Shown here: piece by piece, positions 1 to 8,907 of the stretch
Position numbering within the stretch: the stretch's first letter is position 1
Layout: each line of letters starts with the position of its first letter
From: Actinomycetota bacterium
GTDB lineage: Bacteria; Actinomycetota; Thermoleophilia; Gaiellales; F1-60-MAGs149
Reading direction: 5' to 3'
Length of the DNA: 11,055 nucleotides
NCBI GenBank assembly: GCA_947481755.1
Contig: CANKHS010000032.1
Location: 1-11,055 of the forward strand
The notes under the pieces: generated by a model
The model's database searches: none
What the model saw: the letters and a program-made list of their open reading frames with translations, nothing else
What the model was told of the DNA's origin: nothing
Position numbers and translations under genes: made by a program

Positions 1-11
1 CCCGGGTGGGA

Positions 12-35
12 GGTCTGCGGTTGGTTCCGTAGACC
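12..35. repeat. Stem-loop with 9-bp arms and 6-nt loop
   Basis: GGTCTGCGG (12-20) pairs with CCGTAGACC (27-35) across the loop TTGGTT; eight pairs are Watson-Crick and one is G-U. No clean T tract follows: the next bases are GC-rich and then read GGTTTCGTTCG. It could be a weak terminator for a gene left of the window, or part of a structured leader. The function is inferred only. Confidence 0.4.
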
Positions 36-198
36 GGCGGCGCCGCGGTTTCGTTCGCGACGACGGCTCACCATCTTCCGCTTTTCCGTCGGGACTTACC
101 GGAATCGCGCTGGATGAAGCACCTGTCGGACAGTCGTCCCGGTTGCTGCCGCGTCAAAAGGCCAGATCCCTCGGCGGCTCGTGATGGATTGCAAGCAG

Positions 199-213
199 CA
201 GATTAGCAATCTG
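199..213. repeat. Dyad CAGATT-AGC-AATCTG upstream of pdxS
   Basis: There are perfect 6-base inverted arms around a 3-base centre. A second, overlapping pairing exists between GATTGC (187-192) and GCAATC (206-211), so an RNA copy could fold in two mutually exclusive ways. The site lies about 70 bases before the pdxS start, a plausible place for an operator or leader hairpin. A 6-bp dyad can also occur by chance, and no regulator can be named from this sequence. Confidence 0.3.
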
Positions 214-260
214 AGCCAGAAGGTCAAGTTTGGAGTGGGCCACGACCTGTCGACGACACG

Positions 261-268
261 AAGGAGGT
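261..268 (+). promoter_or_regulatory. Strong ribosome binding site for the upstream pdxS start
   Basis: AAGGAGGT lies 12 bases before the ATG at 281. It is a near-perfect complement to the 16S 3' end, although the spacing is a little long. It is the main reason for choosing 281 over the in-frame ATG at 341, which has its own site GAGGTGA at 329-335 with 5-base spacing. Confidence 0.65.
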
Positions 269-280
269 CTTTAGCGTACG

Positions 281-1225
281 ATGACTGAGCGGGCGTTCGG
301 CCGGAACGCTTACAACGACGTATTCGATGAGGTGAATGGCATGTCCGAGCAGGGCACAATGCGCGTCAAGAGCGGTTTGGCTGAGATGCTGAAGGGTGGC
401 GTCATCATGGACGTCGTCAATGCCGAGCAGGCCAAAATTGCGGAGGACGCTGGCGCGTGCGCCGTCATGGCGCTCGAGCGCGTGCCTGCCGATATCCGTG
501 CCGACGGTGGCGTCGCGCGCATGTCTGATCCCGAGATGATCATCGGGATTCAGGAAGCCGTCTCGATTCCCGTCATGGCCAAGGCCCGCATCGGACATTT
601 CGTCGAGGCCCAGATCCTGCAGAGCCTTGAGGTGGATTACATCGACGAGTCCGAGGTGCTGACGCCCGCAGACGAGGCGCATCACATCGACAAGTGGAAG
701 TTCACCGTCCCCTTCGTCTGTGGTGCCACCAACCTCGGCGAGGCGCTCCGTCGCATCGGTGAGGGTGCAGCAATGATCCGCTCGAAGGGCGAGGCCGGTA
801 CCGGCGACGTCGTCGAAGCAGTTCGCCACATTCGGGGTATCACTGGCGAGATCAAGCGTCTCCATGGGATGGATCCCGACGAGGTATACGCTCGCGCCAA
901 GGAGCTGCAGGCACCACTTGACCTGGTGCAGTACTGCGCCCGCGAAGGTCGTCTTCCGGTGGTGTTGTTTACCGCCGGCGGCGTTGCGACGCCAGCTGAC
1001 GCGGCGCTCATGATGCAGCTCGGCTCCGACGGTGTTTTCGTCGGGTCCGGCATCTTCAAGAGCGGCGACCCCGCCAAGCGCGCCCGCGCGGTTGTCGAGG
1101 CCACGACCCACTTCCGCGATCCCGCCAAGGTGGCTGAGGTCTCCAAGAACCTCGGCGAGGCAATGGTTGGTCGTAGCGCCAAGTCAATCCCCGAGGACGA
1201 GCTACTCGCCGGACGTGGCTGGTAG
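281..1225 (+). CDS. pdxS: Pyridoxal 5'-phosphate synthase, lyase subunit PdxS
   Basis: PdxS makes PLP (vitamin B6) from ribose 5-phosphate, glyceraldehyde 3-phosphate and ammonia supplied by PdxT, in the DXP-independent pathway. It is a cytosolic (beta/alpha)8 barrel that forms a 12-mer carrying 12 PdxT. The sequence shows the family hallmarks: [10 protein letters not shown] near the N-terminus, [65 protein letters not shown] and the C-terminal [19 protein letters not shown] / [11 protein letters not shown]. Counted from ATG 341, the catalytic lysines fall at K81 and K149, the same numbers as in Bacillus PdxS; counted from 281 they are K101 and K169. The 281 start gives 314 residues, about 20 longer than usual; the 341 start gives 294. 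Both starts have a ribosome binding site. The gene overlaps pdxT by 11 bases. The function is certain; the exact start is not. Confidence 0.97.
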   Translation: MTERAFGRNAYNDVFDEVNGMSEQGTMRVKSGLAEMLKGGVIMDVVNAEQAKIAEDAGACAVMALERVPADIRADGGVARMSDPEMIIGIQEAVSIPVMAKARIGHFVEAQILQSLEVDYIDESEVLTPADEAHHIDKWKFTVPFVCGATNLGEALRRIGEGAAMIRSKGEAGTGDVVEAVRHIRGITGEIKRLHGMDPDEVYARAKELQAPLDLVQYCAREGRLPVVLFTAGGVATPADAALMMQLGSDGVFVGSGIFKSGDPAKRARAVVEATTHFRDPAKVAEVSKNLGEAMVGRSAKSIPEDELLAGRGW

Positions 1226-1808
1226 CACTCCACGCGTTGGCGTGCTCGCCCTGCAAGGGGCGTTCCGCGAGCACGTGCAGGCTCTCGAACGGCTGGGTGC
1301 GACAGCAGTTGAGGTACGTACACCCGCGGAATTAGACGGGCTCGACGGTCTCATGCTGCCGGGCGGAGAGTCGACGACGATGGATCTATTGCTCGACTCG
1401 TCGGGTCTGCGCGGACCGATTACAGTCGTCGTTGCGGCGGGGCTTCCCGTCTTCGGTACCTGCGCTGGGCTGATCTTGCTGGCCAACGATCTTGAGGACG
1501 GCACTGAGGGGCAGCGAACCCTCGAGGCACTCGACGTGACGGCGCTGCGTAATGGCTACGGGCGCCAGGTCGCGTCGTTCGAGGCGGCCGTCGACCTTGC
1601 TGGCGAAGAGACGCCCATGGTGGGCATTTTCATCCGAGCACCGCGCATTACACGCGTCGGCGAAAACGTCGACGTGCTCGCCACCGTCGGTGATGAGCCC
1701 GTCGCTGTCCGCAACGGCTCTATCATGGCGGCAACGTTCCATCCGGAGCTGGCGCACGACGACCGGCTCCATGCGCGCTTTCTTGAGCGCGTGACCACGC
1801 ATTCGTAG
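1215..1808 (+). CDS. pdxT: Pyridoxal 5'-phosphate synthase, glutaminase subunit PdxT
   Basis: PdxT hydrolyses glutamine and channels the ammonia to PdxS, completing the PLP synthase. It is a class I glutamine amidotransferase-like fold of 197 residues, normal for the family. Visible motifs are [13 protein letters not shown] (residues 8-20), the oxyanion-hole motif PGGEST (49-54), the nucleophile Cys83 in GTCAGL, and the catalytic His176 and Glu178 in FHPEL. I chose GTG at 1215 because it gives the family-typical short lead into VGVLALQG. The open frame continues further upstream, but only as an off-frame shadow of pdxS. The start lies inside the end of pdxS, so translation is probably coupled; the ribosome binding site is weak (GAGGA at 1193-1197, or CCGGA next to the start). 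Such coupling suits two subunits of one complex. Confidence 0.95.
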   Translation: MAGSTPRVGVLALQGAFREHVQALERLGATAVEVRTPAELDGLDGLMLPGGESTTMDLLLDSSGLRGPITVVVAAGLPVFGTCAGLILLANDLEDGTEGQRTLEALDVTALRNGYGRQVASFEAAVDLAGEETPMVGIFIRAPRITRVGENVDVLATVGDEPVAVRNGSIMAATFHPELAHDDRLHARFLERVTTHS

Positions 1809-1822
1809 GCGGGAGTACAGGC

Positions 1823-2563
1823 ATGTCCGGTCATTCCAAATGGTCCACCATCAAGCACAAGAAGGCGGCGACCGATAAGAAGCGCGGTCAGCAGTTCAGC
1901 AAGCTCGCCCGCGCGATCATGGTTGCCGCCAAGGAGGGCGGTGGTGATCCCGATTCGAACGCCGCACTCGCGAACGCCGTCGCCAAGGCGAAGTCGTACT
2001 CGCTCCCTCGCGAAAACATCGAGCGCGCGATCCAAAAGGGTGCGGGTGGTGGTGAGGGCGAGAACTTCGAGACCGTCACCTACGAGGGCTTTGGTCCGGG
2101 TGGAGCCGCATTCGTTGTCGAGGCGCTGACCGACAATCGCAATCGCACTGCTGCCAACGTGCGCAGCATCTTCACGAAGGCCGGCTCCGCACTCGGCGCT
2201 CCGGGTAGCGTCGCCTGGAAATTTGATCGCAAGGGCGTGGTCATTCTTGAGAACGTCGCCGATGAGGACGAGCTTTTGCTGGCAGCTGCGGATGCAGGCG
2301 CAGATGATTCCGAGGGTGAGGATGGGATCTTCCGCGTCACCACCGATCCATCCGAGCTGTCTGTGGTGCGGATCGCTCTGGAGGGTGCCGGCTTCCAGGT
2401 GACGAGTGCCGAGTTGACACTGTTGCCGAAGCAGCTTGCCGAGATCGACGACGAAGGCAGCCGCAAAGTGCTCAAGATGGTCGATGCCCTCGAGGATGAC
2501 GACGACGTTCAAGAGGTCTTCTTCGACGTTGAGATCACCGAAGCCGTGCTGGCCGAGCAGTAG
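1823..2563 (+). CDS. yebC: YebC/PmpR (TACO1) family protein
   Basis: This is a 246-residue member of the YebC/TACO1 family, full length, starting with the conserved MSGHSKWSTIKHKKAATDKKRG. Other family blocks are FSKLARAIMVAAKEGGGDP, LPRENIERAIQKG, YEGFGPGGAAFVVEALTDNRNRTAANVR, and FTKAGSALGAPGSVAWKFDRKGV. Members were first described as DNA-binding regulators; more recent work on the family, including mitochondrial TACO1, supports a role in translation, helping ribosomes through difficult stretches such as prolines. Which role holds here cannot be read from the sequence. The C-terminal part is acidic (DADDSEGEDG and ALEDDDDVQE segments). The start is 14 bases after the pdxT stop, with GGGAG at 1811-1815 as ribosome binding site. 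yebC next to ruvC is a common bacterial arrangement; here two genes lie between them. Confidence 0.96.
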   Translation: MSGHSKWSTIKHKKAATDKKRGQQFSKLARAIMVAAKEGGGDPDSNAALANAVAKAKSYSLPRENIERAIQKGAGGGEGENFETVTYEGFGPGGAAFVVEALTDNRNRTAANVRSIFTKAGSALGAPGSVAWKFDRKGVVILENVADEDELLLAAADAGADDSEGEDGIFRVTTDPSELSVVRIALEGAGFQVTSAELTLLPKQLAEIDDEGSRKVLKMVDALEDDDDVQEVFFDVEITEAVLAEQ

Positions 2564-2576
2564 GTCCAATTCTCTG

Positions 2577-3524
2577 ATGGCGCCCCAGCCGCTGATCATC
2601 GACTGCGATCCTGGGATCGACGACGCGATCGCAATCCTGCTCGCCCTCGCGAGTCCCGAGCTGGATCTGCTTGCGATCACCACGGTCGCCGGCAATGTGC
2701 CGCTCGCCAACACGACGACGAATGGTCTGCGCGTGTTGGATCTCGTTCGCCGCGCGGATCTCCCGCTCGCGGCCGGCGCTCATCGACCGCTGGTGCGTAT
2801 CCCCGGCGGGGATTCGTCCGAAACGCACGGGGAGACCGGTCTCGACGGTTCGGAGCTACCAGCACCGTCTCGCGGTTCTTCTGCCGAGCATGCCGTCGAC
2901 CTGATCGCTCGACTCGCGTTGGAGCGCCCAGGTGAGGTGACGCTGGCTGCGGTCGGTCCGCTCACCAACGTCGCGCTCCTCGCTGCCCTGCGCCCGGAGG
3001 CCTTTGCTGCTCTGCGTCGCGTCGTCGTGATGGGCGGTGCGTCGACGGGTGGCAACATGTCGCCGTACGCAGAGTTCAACGTCTGGTTCGACCCCGAGGC
3101 AGCCGAACGGGTGCTGCAGGCCGGGCAGGATCTGACCCTCGTCGGGCTTGACGTGACGCGACAGGCCATCCTGACGAGCAGCGATATTGATGGACTCGAG
3201 CAGCTGCCGACAATTGGATCGGCTGTGGCTGGGATGTTGCGCTTCTACATGCGCAAGCACGTCGACTGGTACGGCGAGGAGGTCGTCTATCAGCACGACA
3301 GTCTCGCGATTGCGCACCTGATTGACCCCGCCATTTTGGGGCTTGTTCATTGCCATGTGGAAGTTGATACGGGTGTGGGACCCGCACGAGGTTCAACGTT
3401 GGTTGATCGCCTGGGCGTCTTTGGTGGCGATGCAAACGCTCACTGGGCGGCGACCGTCGACGTGGAGCGGTTTCGTGCGCTCCTACTGGGACGCCTGGGC
3501 GAGCTCTCCGCCCGTCTGGTCTAG
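2577..3524 (+). CDS. Inosine/uridine-preferring nucleoside hydrolase family protein
   Basis: This enzyme hydrolyses the N-glycosidic bond of ribonucleosides, giving base plus ribose for salvage. It is a 315-residue, full-length member of the calcium-dependent IUNH family. The N-terminal metal motif DCDPGIDD places Asp11, Asp15 and Asp16 at the Ca2+ site. GGNMSPYAEFNVWFDPEAA carries Asn168, the same number as in the Crithidia enzyme. YQHDSLAIAHLIDP near the C-terminus supplies His240 and the metal ligand Asp241. The ATG at 2577 is 13 bases after the yebC stop and puts the DCDPG motif at its usual distance; the frame upstream is a shadow of yebC. The ribosome binding site is poor (TAGGTC at 2562-2567), suggesting modest expression. 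The exact nucleoside (purine, pyrimidine or both) cannot be told. The gene ends at a CTAG shared with the convergent cupin gene. Confidence 0.92.
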   Translation: MAPQPLIIDCDPGIDDAIAILLALASPELDLLAITTVAGNVPLANTTTNGLRVLDLVRRADLPLAAGAHRPLVRIPGGDSSETHGETGLDGSELPAPSRGSSAEHAVDLIARLALERPGEVTLAAVGPLTNVALLAALRPEAFAALRRVVVMGGASTGGNMSPYAEFNVWFDPEAAERVLQAGQDLTLVGLDVTRQAILTSSDIDGLEQLPTIGSAVAGMLRFYMRKHVDWYGEEVVYQHDSLAIAHLIDPAILGLVHCHVEVDTGVGPARGSTLVDRLGVFGGDANAHWAATVDVERFRALLLGRLGELSARLV

Positions 3525-4225
3525 CTCGTCTGCGGCGGCGGATCGCCCGGCTGCCAAGGAGCCGGTGGATATTCGGCTTGGTCGCCGCGGTGTTCGCCGA
3601 TCGTCAGGATGCGGAGATCCTGGTCGCCGTCATTGAGAAACTGGTGCGGGCGCTCGGGGCCCTCACGCTTGGCAAAGAAATCGCCTGGCCCAACGCGGTA
3701 AACCTCGCTGCCAACCATCAAGACGCCTGTGCCGCTGAGGACGAGAAAGCACTCCTCTTCCTCGTGGTGCCAATGGAATTTCGTCGAACGTTCGCCGGGA
3801 CGGACGAGGTCGACGTTGACGCCGATGCGTCGCAGCCCCGCGTGCTCGCCCAGGCGGCTCGAAAGCCCGAAGGTCTCGCCGCCCGGTTCGTACTCGCCTT
3901 CGCCCGTTGGTGCATCTTCCGCGCGTGTCAGCCAGTGCGGTCGGCGGTCGCCGCGCTCGCGCAGTCGCTCGGCCGGCCGGCCGTCGATCGTCGAGACGGC
4001 CCATTCGCCTGCCGGCAGGGTCTTGGTCTCGATCCACCGGCTGGCGGTCACCGTCGCCGGGACTTCGACACAGACGGCTTCCCACTCACCTTCGCCATCG
4101 ACCAACAAAAATGAATTGTCGGCCTCGGTGGCGCGCAACAACTCTTCTGCTGCAGCCTCGATGTCGGGCCACCAACGGGGATGGCGTTCGATGAAGGCAA
4201 TGTGTCGGGCAGGGCGTTCGGCCAT
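3521..4225 (-). CDS. Cupin domain protein, function unknown
   Basis: This is a 234-residue protein with a C-terminal cupin_2-type barrel. Cupin motif 1 is visible as KFHWHHEEEECFLVLSGTG (His151, His153, then the Glu cluster 155-158) and motif 2 as VGPGDFFAKREGPERPHQF (Pro180, Gly181, His194) followed by Asn198. These supply the usual His/His/Glu/His metal site, so a mononuclear metal is likely. Residues 1 to about 130 form a separate region that I do not recognise; it begins RPARHIAFIERHPRWWPDIEAAAEELL. The tail is proline-rich (PPAPWQPGDPPPQT). It may be a small-molecule-binding or sugar-isomerase-like cupin, but no substrate can be named. The frame stays open back to 4468 inside ruvC, so a local start was chosen: ATG at 4225, with an ATG at 4234 possible. 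It is transcribed against all its neighbours and diverges from ruvC. Confidence 0.85.
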   Translation of the reverse strand: MAERPARHIAFIERHPRWWPDIEAAAEELLRATEADNSFLLVDGEGEWEAVCVEVPATVTASRWIETKTLPAGEWAVSTIDGRPAERLRERGDRRPHWLTRAEDAPTGEGEYEPGGETFGLSSRLGEHAGLRRIGVNVDLVRPGERSTKFHWHHEEEECFLVLSGTGVLMVGSEVYRVGPGDFFAKREGPERPHQFLNDGDQDLRILTIGEHRGDQAEYPPAPWQPGDPPPQTS

Positions 4226-4232
4226 GGTTCGC

Positions 4233-4238
4233 ATGGTA
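4233..4238 (-). promoter_or_regulatory. Possible -10 box for a leaderless cupin transcript
   Basis: On the minus strand TACCAT lies exactly 7 bases before the ATG at 4225. TANNNT followed by about 7 bases and the start codon is the known layout of leaderless actinobacterial genes. There is no good Shine-Dalgarno sequence ahead of this start, which agrees with leaderless translation. No convincing -35 was found. Confidence 0.35.
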
Positions 4239-4278
4239 CGTGACGATCCACAAGGCAAGGAGCGACCGGCGGCGCTCG

Positions 4279-4284
4279 TAGACT
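4279..4284 (+). promoter_or_regulatory. Possible -10 box for a leaderless ruvC transcript
   Basis: TAGACT lies exactly 7 bases before the ruvC ATG at 4292, the same spacing as on the opposite strand for the cupin gene. A GGAGG at 4285-4289 is only 2 bases from ATG 4292 (5 bases from the in-frame GTG at 4295), too close to serve the ATG well. Transcription would therefore start at or next to the start codon. No clear -35 is visible. Confidence 0.4.
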
Positions 4285-4291
4285 GGAGGGC

Positions 4292-4798
4292 ATGGTGATC
4301 CTTGGGCTCGACCCGGGAACGGCGTCGACTGGTTACGGCATCGTGACAGTGGCAGGCAGCCGGCTCAGGTCGGTTGATTTCGGCTGCATTTATACGGACG
4401 CTCATACACCGCCCGAAGAACGCCTTGCGGCCATCGCTCGGGCGATCGACGCGTTGCTGGCCGAACACGAACCCACAGCCGTCGCGGTTGAAGAGGTGTA
4501 CGTGGGTGGCAACCCGCGCACTGCGCTCGCCGTTGGACAGGCGCGTGGCGCGGTCATGACGATGGCCGGGTTGCGGTACATCCCAGTGGCGGAGTACAGC
4601 GTCTCGCAGATCAAGACGGCAGTGTGCGGCTATGGTCGCGCCGATAAGAAACAGGTACAGACGATGGTCGGTGCGGTGTTAGGACTGCCCAGTCCACCAA
4701 CGTCAGACCATGCCGCGGATGCACTCGCCGCTGCTATCTGCCACGCCTCGACGAGCCCGTTACAGGCGTCCCTCAAGCGGGCAGGTCTGAAGGCATGA
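4292..4798 (+). CDS. ruvC: Crossover junction endodeoxyribonuclease RuvC
   Basis: RuvC is the Holliday junction resolvase: a dimer that cuts two strands of the four-way junction after RuvAB branch migration. At 168 residues it is of family length. Active-site residues are Asp7 (ILGLDPG), Glu67 (VAVEEVYVGGN), His140 and Asp143 (SDHAADALA). His in the third position replaces the Asp of E. coli but matches the Thermus-type active site, so it should be active. ATG 4292 puts the first Asp at position 7 as in characterised RuvC; GTG 4295 is a possible alternative with better spacing from GGAGG. It is the first gene of the ruv-que-sec operon and overlaps ruvA by ATGA. A TANNNT box lies 7 bases upstream. 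Confidence 0.97.
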   Translation: MVILGLDPGTASTGYGIVTVAGSRLRSVDFGCIYTDAHTPPEERLAAIARAIDALLAEHEPTAVAVEEVYVGGNPRTALAVGQARGAVMTMAGLRYIPVAEYSVSQIKTAVCGYGRADKKQVQTMVGAVLGLPSPPTSDHAADALAAAICHASTSPLQASLKRAGLKA

Positions 4799-5385
4799 TC
4801 GCGCACGTGTCCGGAACGGTGACGAGTCGCGATGGCGAGATCCTGGTTGTCGATGTCGGCGGTGTGGGCTACGAGGTGACGGCCACGCTGACTGCTCTGT
4901 CGCGCTGCGAGCCGGGCATGACCGTCACCGTGCCGACCTATCTCCACGTGCGCGAGGACGCGATGTTGTTGTTCGGCTTTTCGAACGACGCAGAACGGCG
5001 TATTTTTCGCCTGCTGCTTGGGGTCAATGGCGTGGGGCCAAAGCTGGCCCTGGCGATTGTCTCGGCGCAGGACCCCGATCGCATCGAGAGTGCGGTGTTG
5101 CTCGGTGACGTCGCACTGCTCTCGAGCGTGAGTGGCGTTGGCAAGAAGACGGCCGAACGGATCTGCCTCGACCTCAAGGACAAGATTGCGGGTGCCGGTG
5201 GTGCGTCGGCTGGCAGCGGTACTGAGGCTCCGGTTGCAGCAGACCCACACCGCGAAGCGCGCGATGCTCTGGTCGCTCTGGGCTACTCCGTCACCGATGC
5301 CGAGGCTGCTCTCGTTGGGTGCGAAGGCTCGACAGGTGAACGCGTCAAGGCGGGGCTCGCCGCTCTCGGTGGTGGACGACTGTGA
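4795..5385 (+). CDS. ruvA: Holliday junction branch migration complex subunit RuvA
   Basis: RuvA binds the Holliday junction as a tetramer and loads the RuvB motors on it. The protein has 196 residues with the normal three-domain plan: an N-terminal OB fold (1-62, starting MIAHVSGTV, with the DVGGVGYEV block), two helix-hairpin-helix motifs ([18 protein letters not shown] at 74-91 and [14 protein letters not shown] at 110-123), a Gly/Ala/Ser-rich linker (about 132-146) and a C-terminal RuvB-binding domain (about 150-196, [14 protein letters not shown]). The ATG overlaps the ruvC stop as ATGA and the gene's own stop overlaps the ruvB start as GTGA, so the three ruv genes are translationally coupled. 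Confidence 0.97.
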   Translation: MIAHVSGTVTSRDGEILVVDVGGVGYEVTATLTALSRCEPGMTVTVPTYLHVREDAMLLFGFSNDAERRIFRLLLGVNGVGPKLALAIVSAQDPDRIESAVLLGDVALLSSVSGVGKKTAERICLDLKDKIAGAGGASAGSGTEAPVAADPHREARDALVALGYSVTDAEAALVGCEGSTGERVKAGLAALGGGRL

Positions 5386-6407
5386 CCGATGACACACGAC
5401 TGATTGCGGGCGAAGAAGAGCCCGAAGATCAGGAGAACGATGGCTCGCTGCGACCACAACGGCTGGGTGACTTCGTCGGGCAGGAACACGCCGTGCGTCA
5501 GCTCGAGACGTTTGTGGCCGCGGCCCGCGGGCGTGGCGAGGCGTGCGATCACGTGCTGCTGGCTGGACCACCGGGGCTCGGCAAGACGAGCCTGGCGTTT
5601 ATCGTCGCGGCCGAGATGGAGAGCCGGATTCACACTATCTCGGGACCCGCTCTCGAGCGTAAAGGCGACATCGCTTCGATCCTGACCGCACTCGAGCCCC
5701 ACGACGTGCTCTTTATCGACGAGGTGCATCGCCTCCCGCGCGCCATCGAAGAACTGCTCTATCCGGCGATGGAAGACCGCGCGATTGACATCGTGATTGG
5801 CCAGGGGCCAGGTGCGCGAACCCTACGGCTCGATCTTGCGCCCTTCACGCTGGTTGGTGCCACTACGCGTGCAGGCCTATTGACGACACCGATGCGCGAT
5901 CGCTTCGGGATCTCGTTACGGCTCGAGCACTACACCCCCGACGAACTGCTGTTGATCATTCGGCGGTCTGCCGGGATTCTCGATGTGACGATTGACGATG
6001 AGGCCGCGCACGAAATTGCTCGGCGCTCGCGGGGCACCCCACGCATCGCGAATCGCATCCTCCGCCGTGTTCGGGACGTCGCCCAGGTCCGCGAGTGGGC
6101 AACGGTCGATCGCGAAGGTGCGCTGGCTGCACTCGACCTGCTCGGTGTTGACGAAGATGGGCTCGACCGCGCCGACCGCGAGTACCTGCGCACAATTGCC
6201 GAGCGTTTTGCTGGTGGCCCCGTCGGCCTTTCGACATTGGCGGTCGCACTCGGTGAGGATGCCGGGACGCTCGAAGACGTCTACGAGCCTTACCTGATTC
6301 AACAGGGCATGATTCAGCGCACCGCCCGGGGTCGCGTCCTGACCGCGCGTGGCCGCGAGCTGGCAGGCATGCCGCAGGATCCGGGCATGCCTTCACTTTT
6401 GGACTAG
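5382..6407 (+). CDS. ruvB: Holliday junction branch migration ATPase RuvB
   Basis: RuvB is the hexameric AAA+ motor that drives branch migration on RuvA-bound junctions. The protein has 341 residues, full length. Visible are the RuvB entry motif [11 protein letters not shown] (24-34), Walker [12 protein letters not shown] (62-72), Walker [11 protein letters not shown] (109-118; Asp113, Glu114), the sensor 1 region LVGATTRAG (157-165), the PMRDRFG segment (170-176) that carries the arginine finger in this family, and [17 protein letters not shown] for sensor 2. The C-terminal winged-helix domain follows ([23 protein letters not shown] onward). The start is GTG, fixed by the GTGA overlap with ruvA. 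The N-terminal 20 residues are acidic and not conserved. Confidence 0.97.
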   Translation: MTDDTRLIAGEEEPEDQENDGSLRPQRLGDFVGQEHAVRQLETFVAAARGRGEACDHVLLAGPPGLGKTSLAFIVAAEMESRIHTISGPALERKGDIASILTALEPHDVLFIDEVHRLPRAIEELLYPAMEDRAIDIVIGQGPGARTLRLDLAPFTLVGATTRAGLLTTPMRDRFGISLRLEHYTPDELLLIIRRSAGILDVTIDDEAAHEIARRSRGTPRIANRILRRVRDVAQVREWATVDREGALAALDLLGVDEDGLDRADREYLRTIAERFAGGPVGLSTLAVALGEDAGTLEDVYEPYLIQQGMIQRTARGRVLTARGRELAGMPQDPGMPSLLD

Positions 6408-6410
6408 CGC

Positions 6411-8527
<2,117 letters not shown>

Positions 8528-8529
8528 TC

Positions 8530-8904
8530 ATGCAGACCTACCTCCTGTTGTTCGTGGCGATGGCCGCGATTTTCTACTTTTTGATTCTGCGACCGCAGCA
8601 GCGCGCCAAGCGCGCCAAGGCCGAGTTGATGACCGCGCTCTCCGAAGGTAGTGAGATTCTGACCGTTGGTGGTATCTACGGCACCGTCGTTGCGTTGCGC
8701 GACGACGACATGGATCTTGAAATCGCTGATGGCGTTGTGATGCGCATCGATCGTCGTGCCCTCGCAGCGGTGATCCCGGTTGCATCTGATGATGACGAAG
8801 AAGACGAAGACGACGACCTCGACGATGATGCGTCCGTGGACGAAGATCACGACGACGATCACGACGGGGACGAGACGCCGACTGCAGGGGATCGTCCGGC
8901 CTAA
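8530..8904 (+). CDS. yajC: Sec translocon accessory protein YajC with acidic tail
   Basis: YajC is a small single-pass membrane protein that associates with SecDF and SecYEG. The protein has 124 residues. An N-terminal transmembrane helix (about 4-20, LLLFVAMAAIFYFLIL) is followed by the hallmark LRPQQRAKRAKAE and the conserved core GSEILTVGGIYGTVVAL. From residue 87 to 115 the tail is extraordinarily acidic: 22 of 29 residues are Asp or Glu, with His107 and His111 in a DHDDDH cluster. The tail is encoded by a GAC/GAT/GAA-rich low-complexity stretch (about 8788-8871). It should lie in the cytoplasm and be disordered; its role is unknown. The start at ATG 8530 is 2 bases after tgt, with CGGAG near 8515 as a possible ribosome binding site. 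Confidence 0.93.
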   Translation: MQTYLLLFVAMAAIFYFLILRPQQRAKRAKAELMTALSEGSEILTVGGIYGTVVALRDDDMDLEIADGVVMRIDRRALAAVIPVASDDDEEDEDDDLDDDASVDEDHDDDHDGDETPTAGDRPA

Positions 8905-8907
8905 CCC

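Larger units (their letters stand above)
1..280. other. Leader/intergenic region upstream of pdxS
   Basis: I find no protein gene here that I can support on either strand. The stretch holds a stem-loop at 12-35, a 10-base GC palindrome at 37-46, a 15-base dyad at 199-213, and the pdxS ribosome binding site at 261-268. Two tiny plus-strand reading frames exist (ATG at 114, 30 codons; ATG at 184, 34 codons, whose stop lies 8 bases past the pdxS ATG), but neither has a convincing ribosome binding site. The promoter for pdxS probably lies here, yet I see no clear -35/-10 pair. In many relatives PdxR-type MocR regulators control pdxST, but no such regulator gene is visible in this window. Confidence 0.6.

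Noticed and set aside
37..46. GC palindrome GCGGCGCCGC
   Set aside because: It is short, with no partner copies and no T tract behind it; expected by chance at this GC content.
224..1111. A 295-codon minus-strand open frame across pdxS
   Set aside because: It is a shadow of the pdxS coding frame, with no ribosome binding site and no recognisable domain.
1032..1214. Upstream extension of the pdxT frame to an ATG at 1032
   Set aside because: It would overlap pdxS by almost 200 bases, and the added residues (rich in Arg, Pro, Ser) are off-frame pdxS; GTG 1215 gives the normal family length.
2436..2576. Upstream extension of the nucleoside hydrolase frame to an ATG at 2436
   Set aside because: It overlaps the end of yebC, and the extra residues are not part of the family; ATG 2577 fits the position of the calcium motif.
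1556..2713. A 385-codon open frame on the minus strand across pdxT, yebC and the hydrolase gene
   Set aside because: It is antisense to three confident genes, matches no family and has the composition expected from high-GC codon bias on the opposite strand.
4318..4730. Possible defect in RuvC because the third active-site residue is His rather than Asp
   Set aside because: His at this position is the Thermus-type arrangement of an active resolvase, so it is a normal variant.
4630..5571. A 313-codon minus-strand frame across ruvC, ruvA and ruvB
   Set aside because: It lies opposite three tightly overlapping real genes; the residue content looks like a shadow translation.
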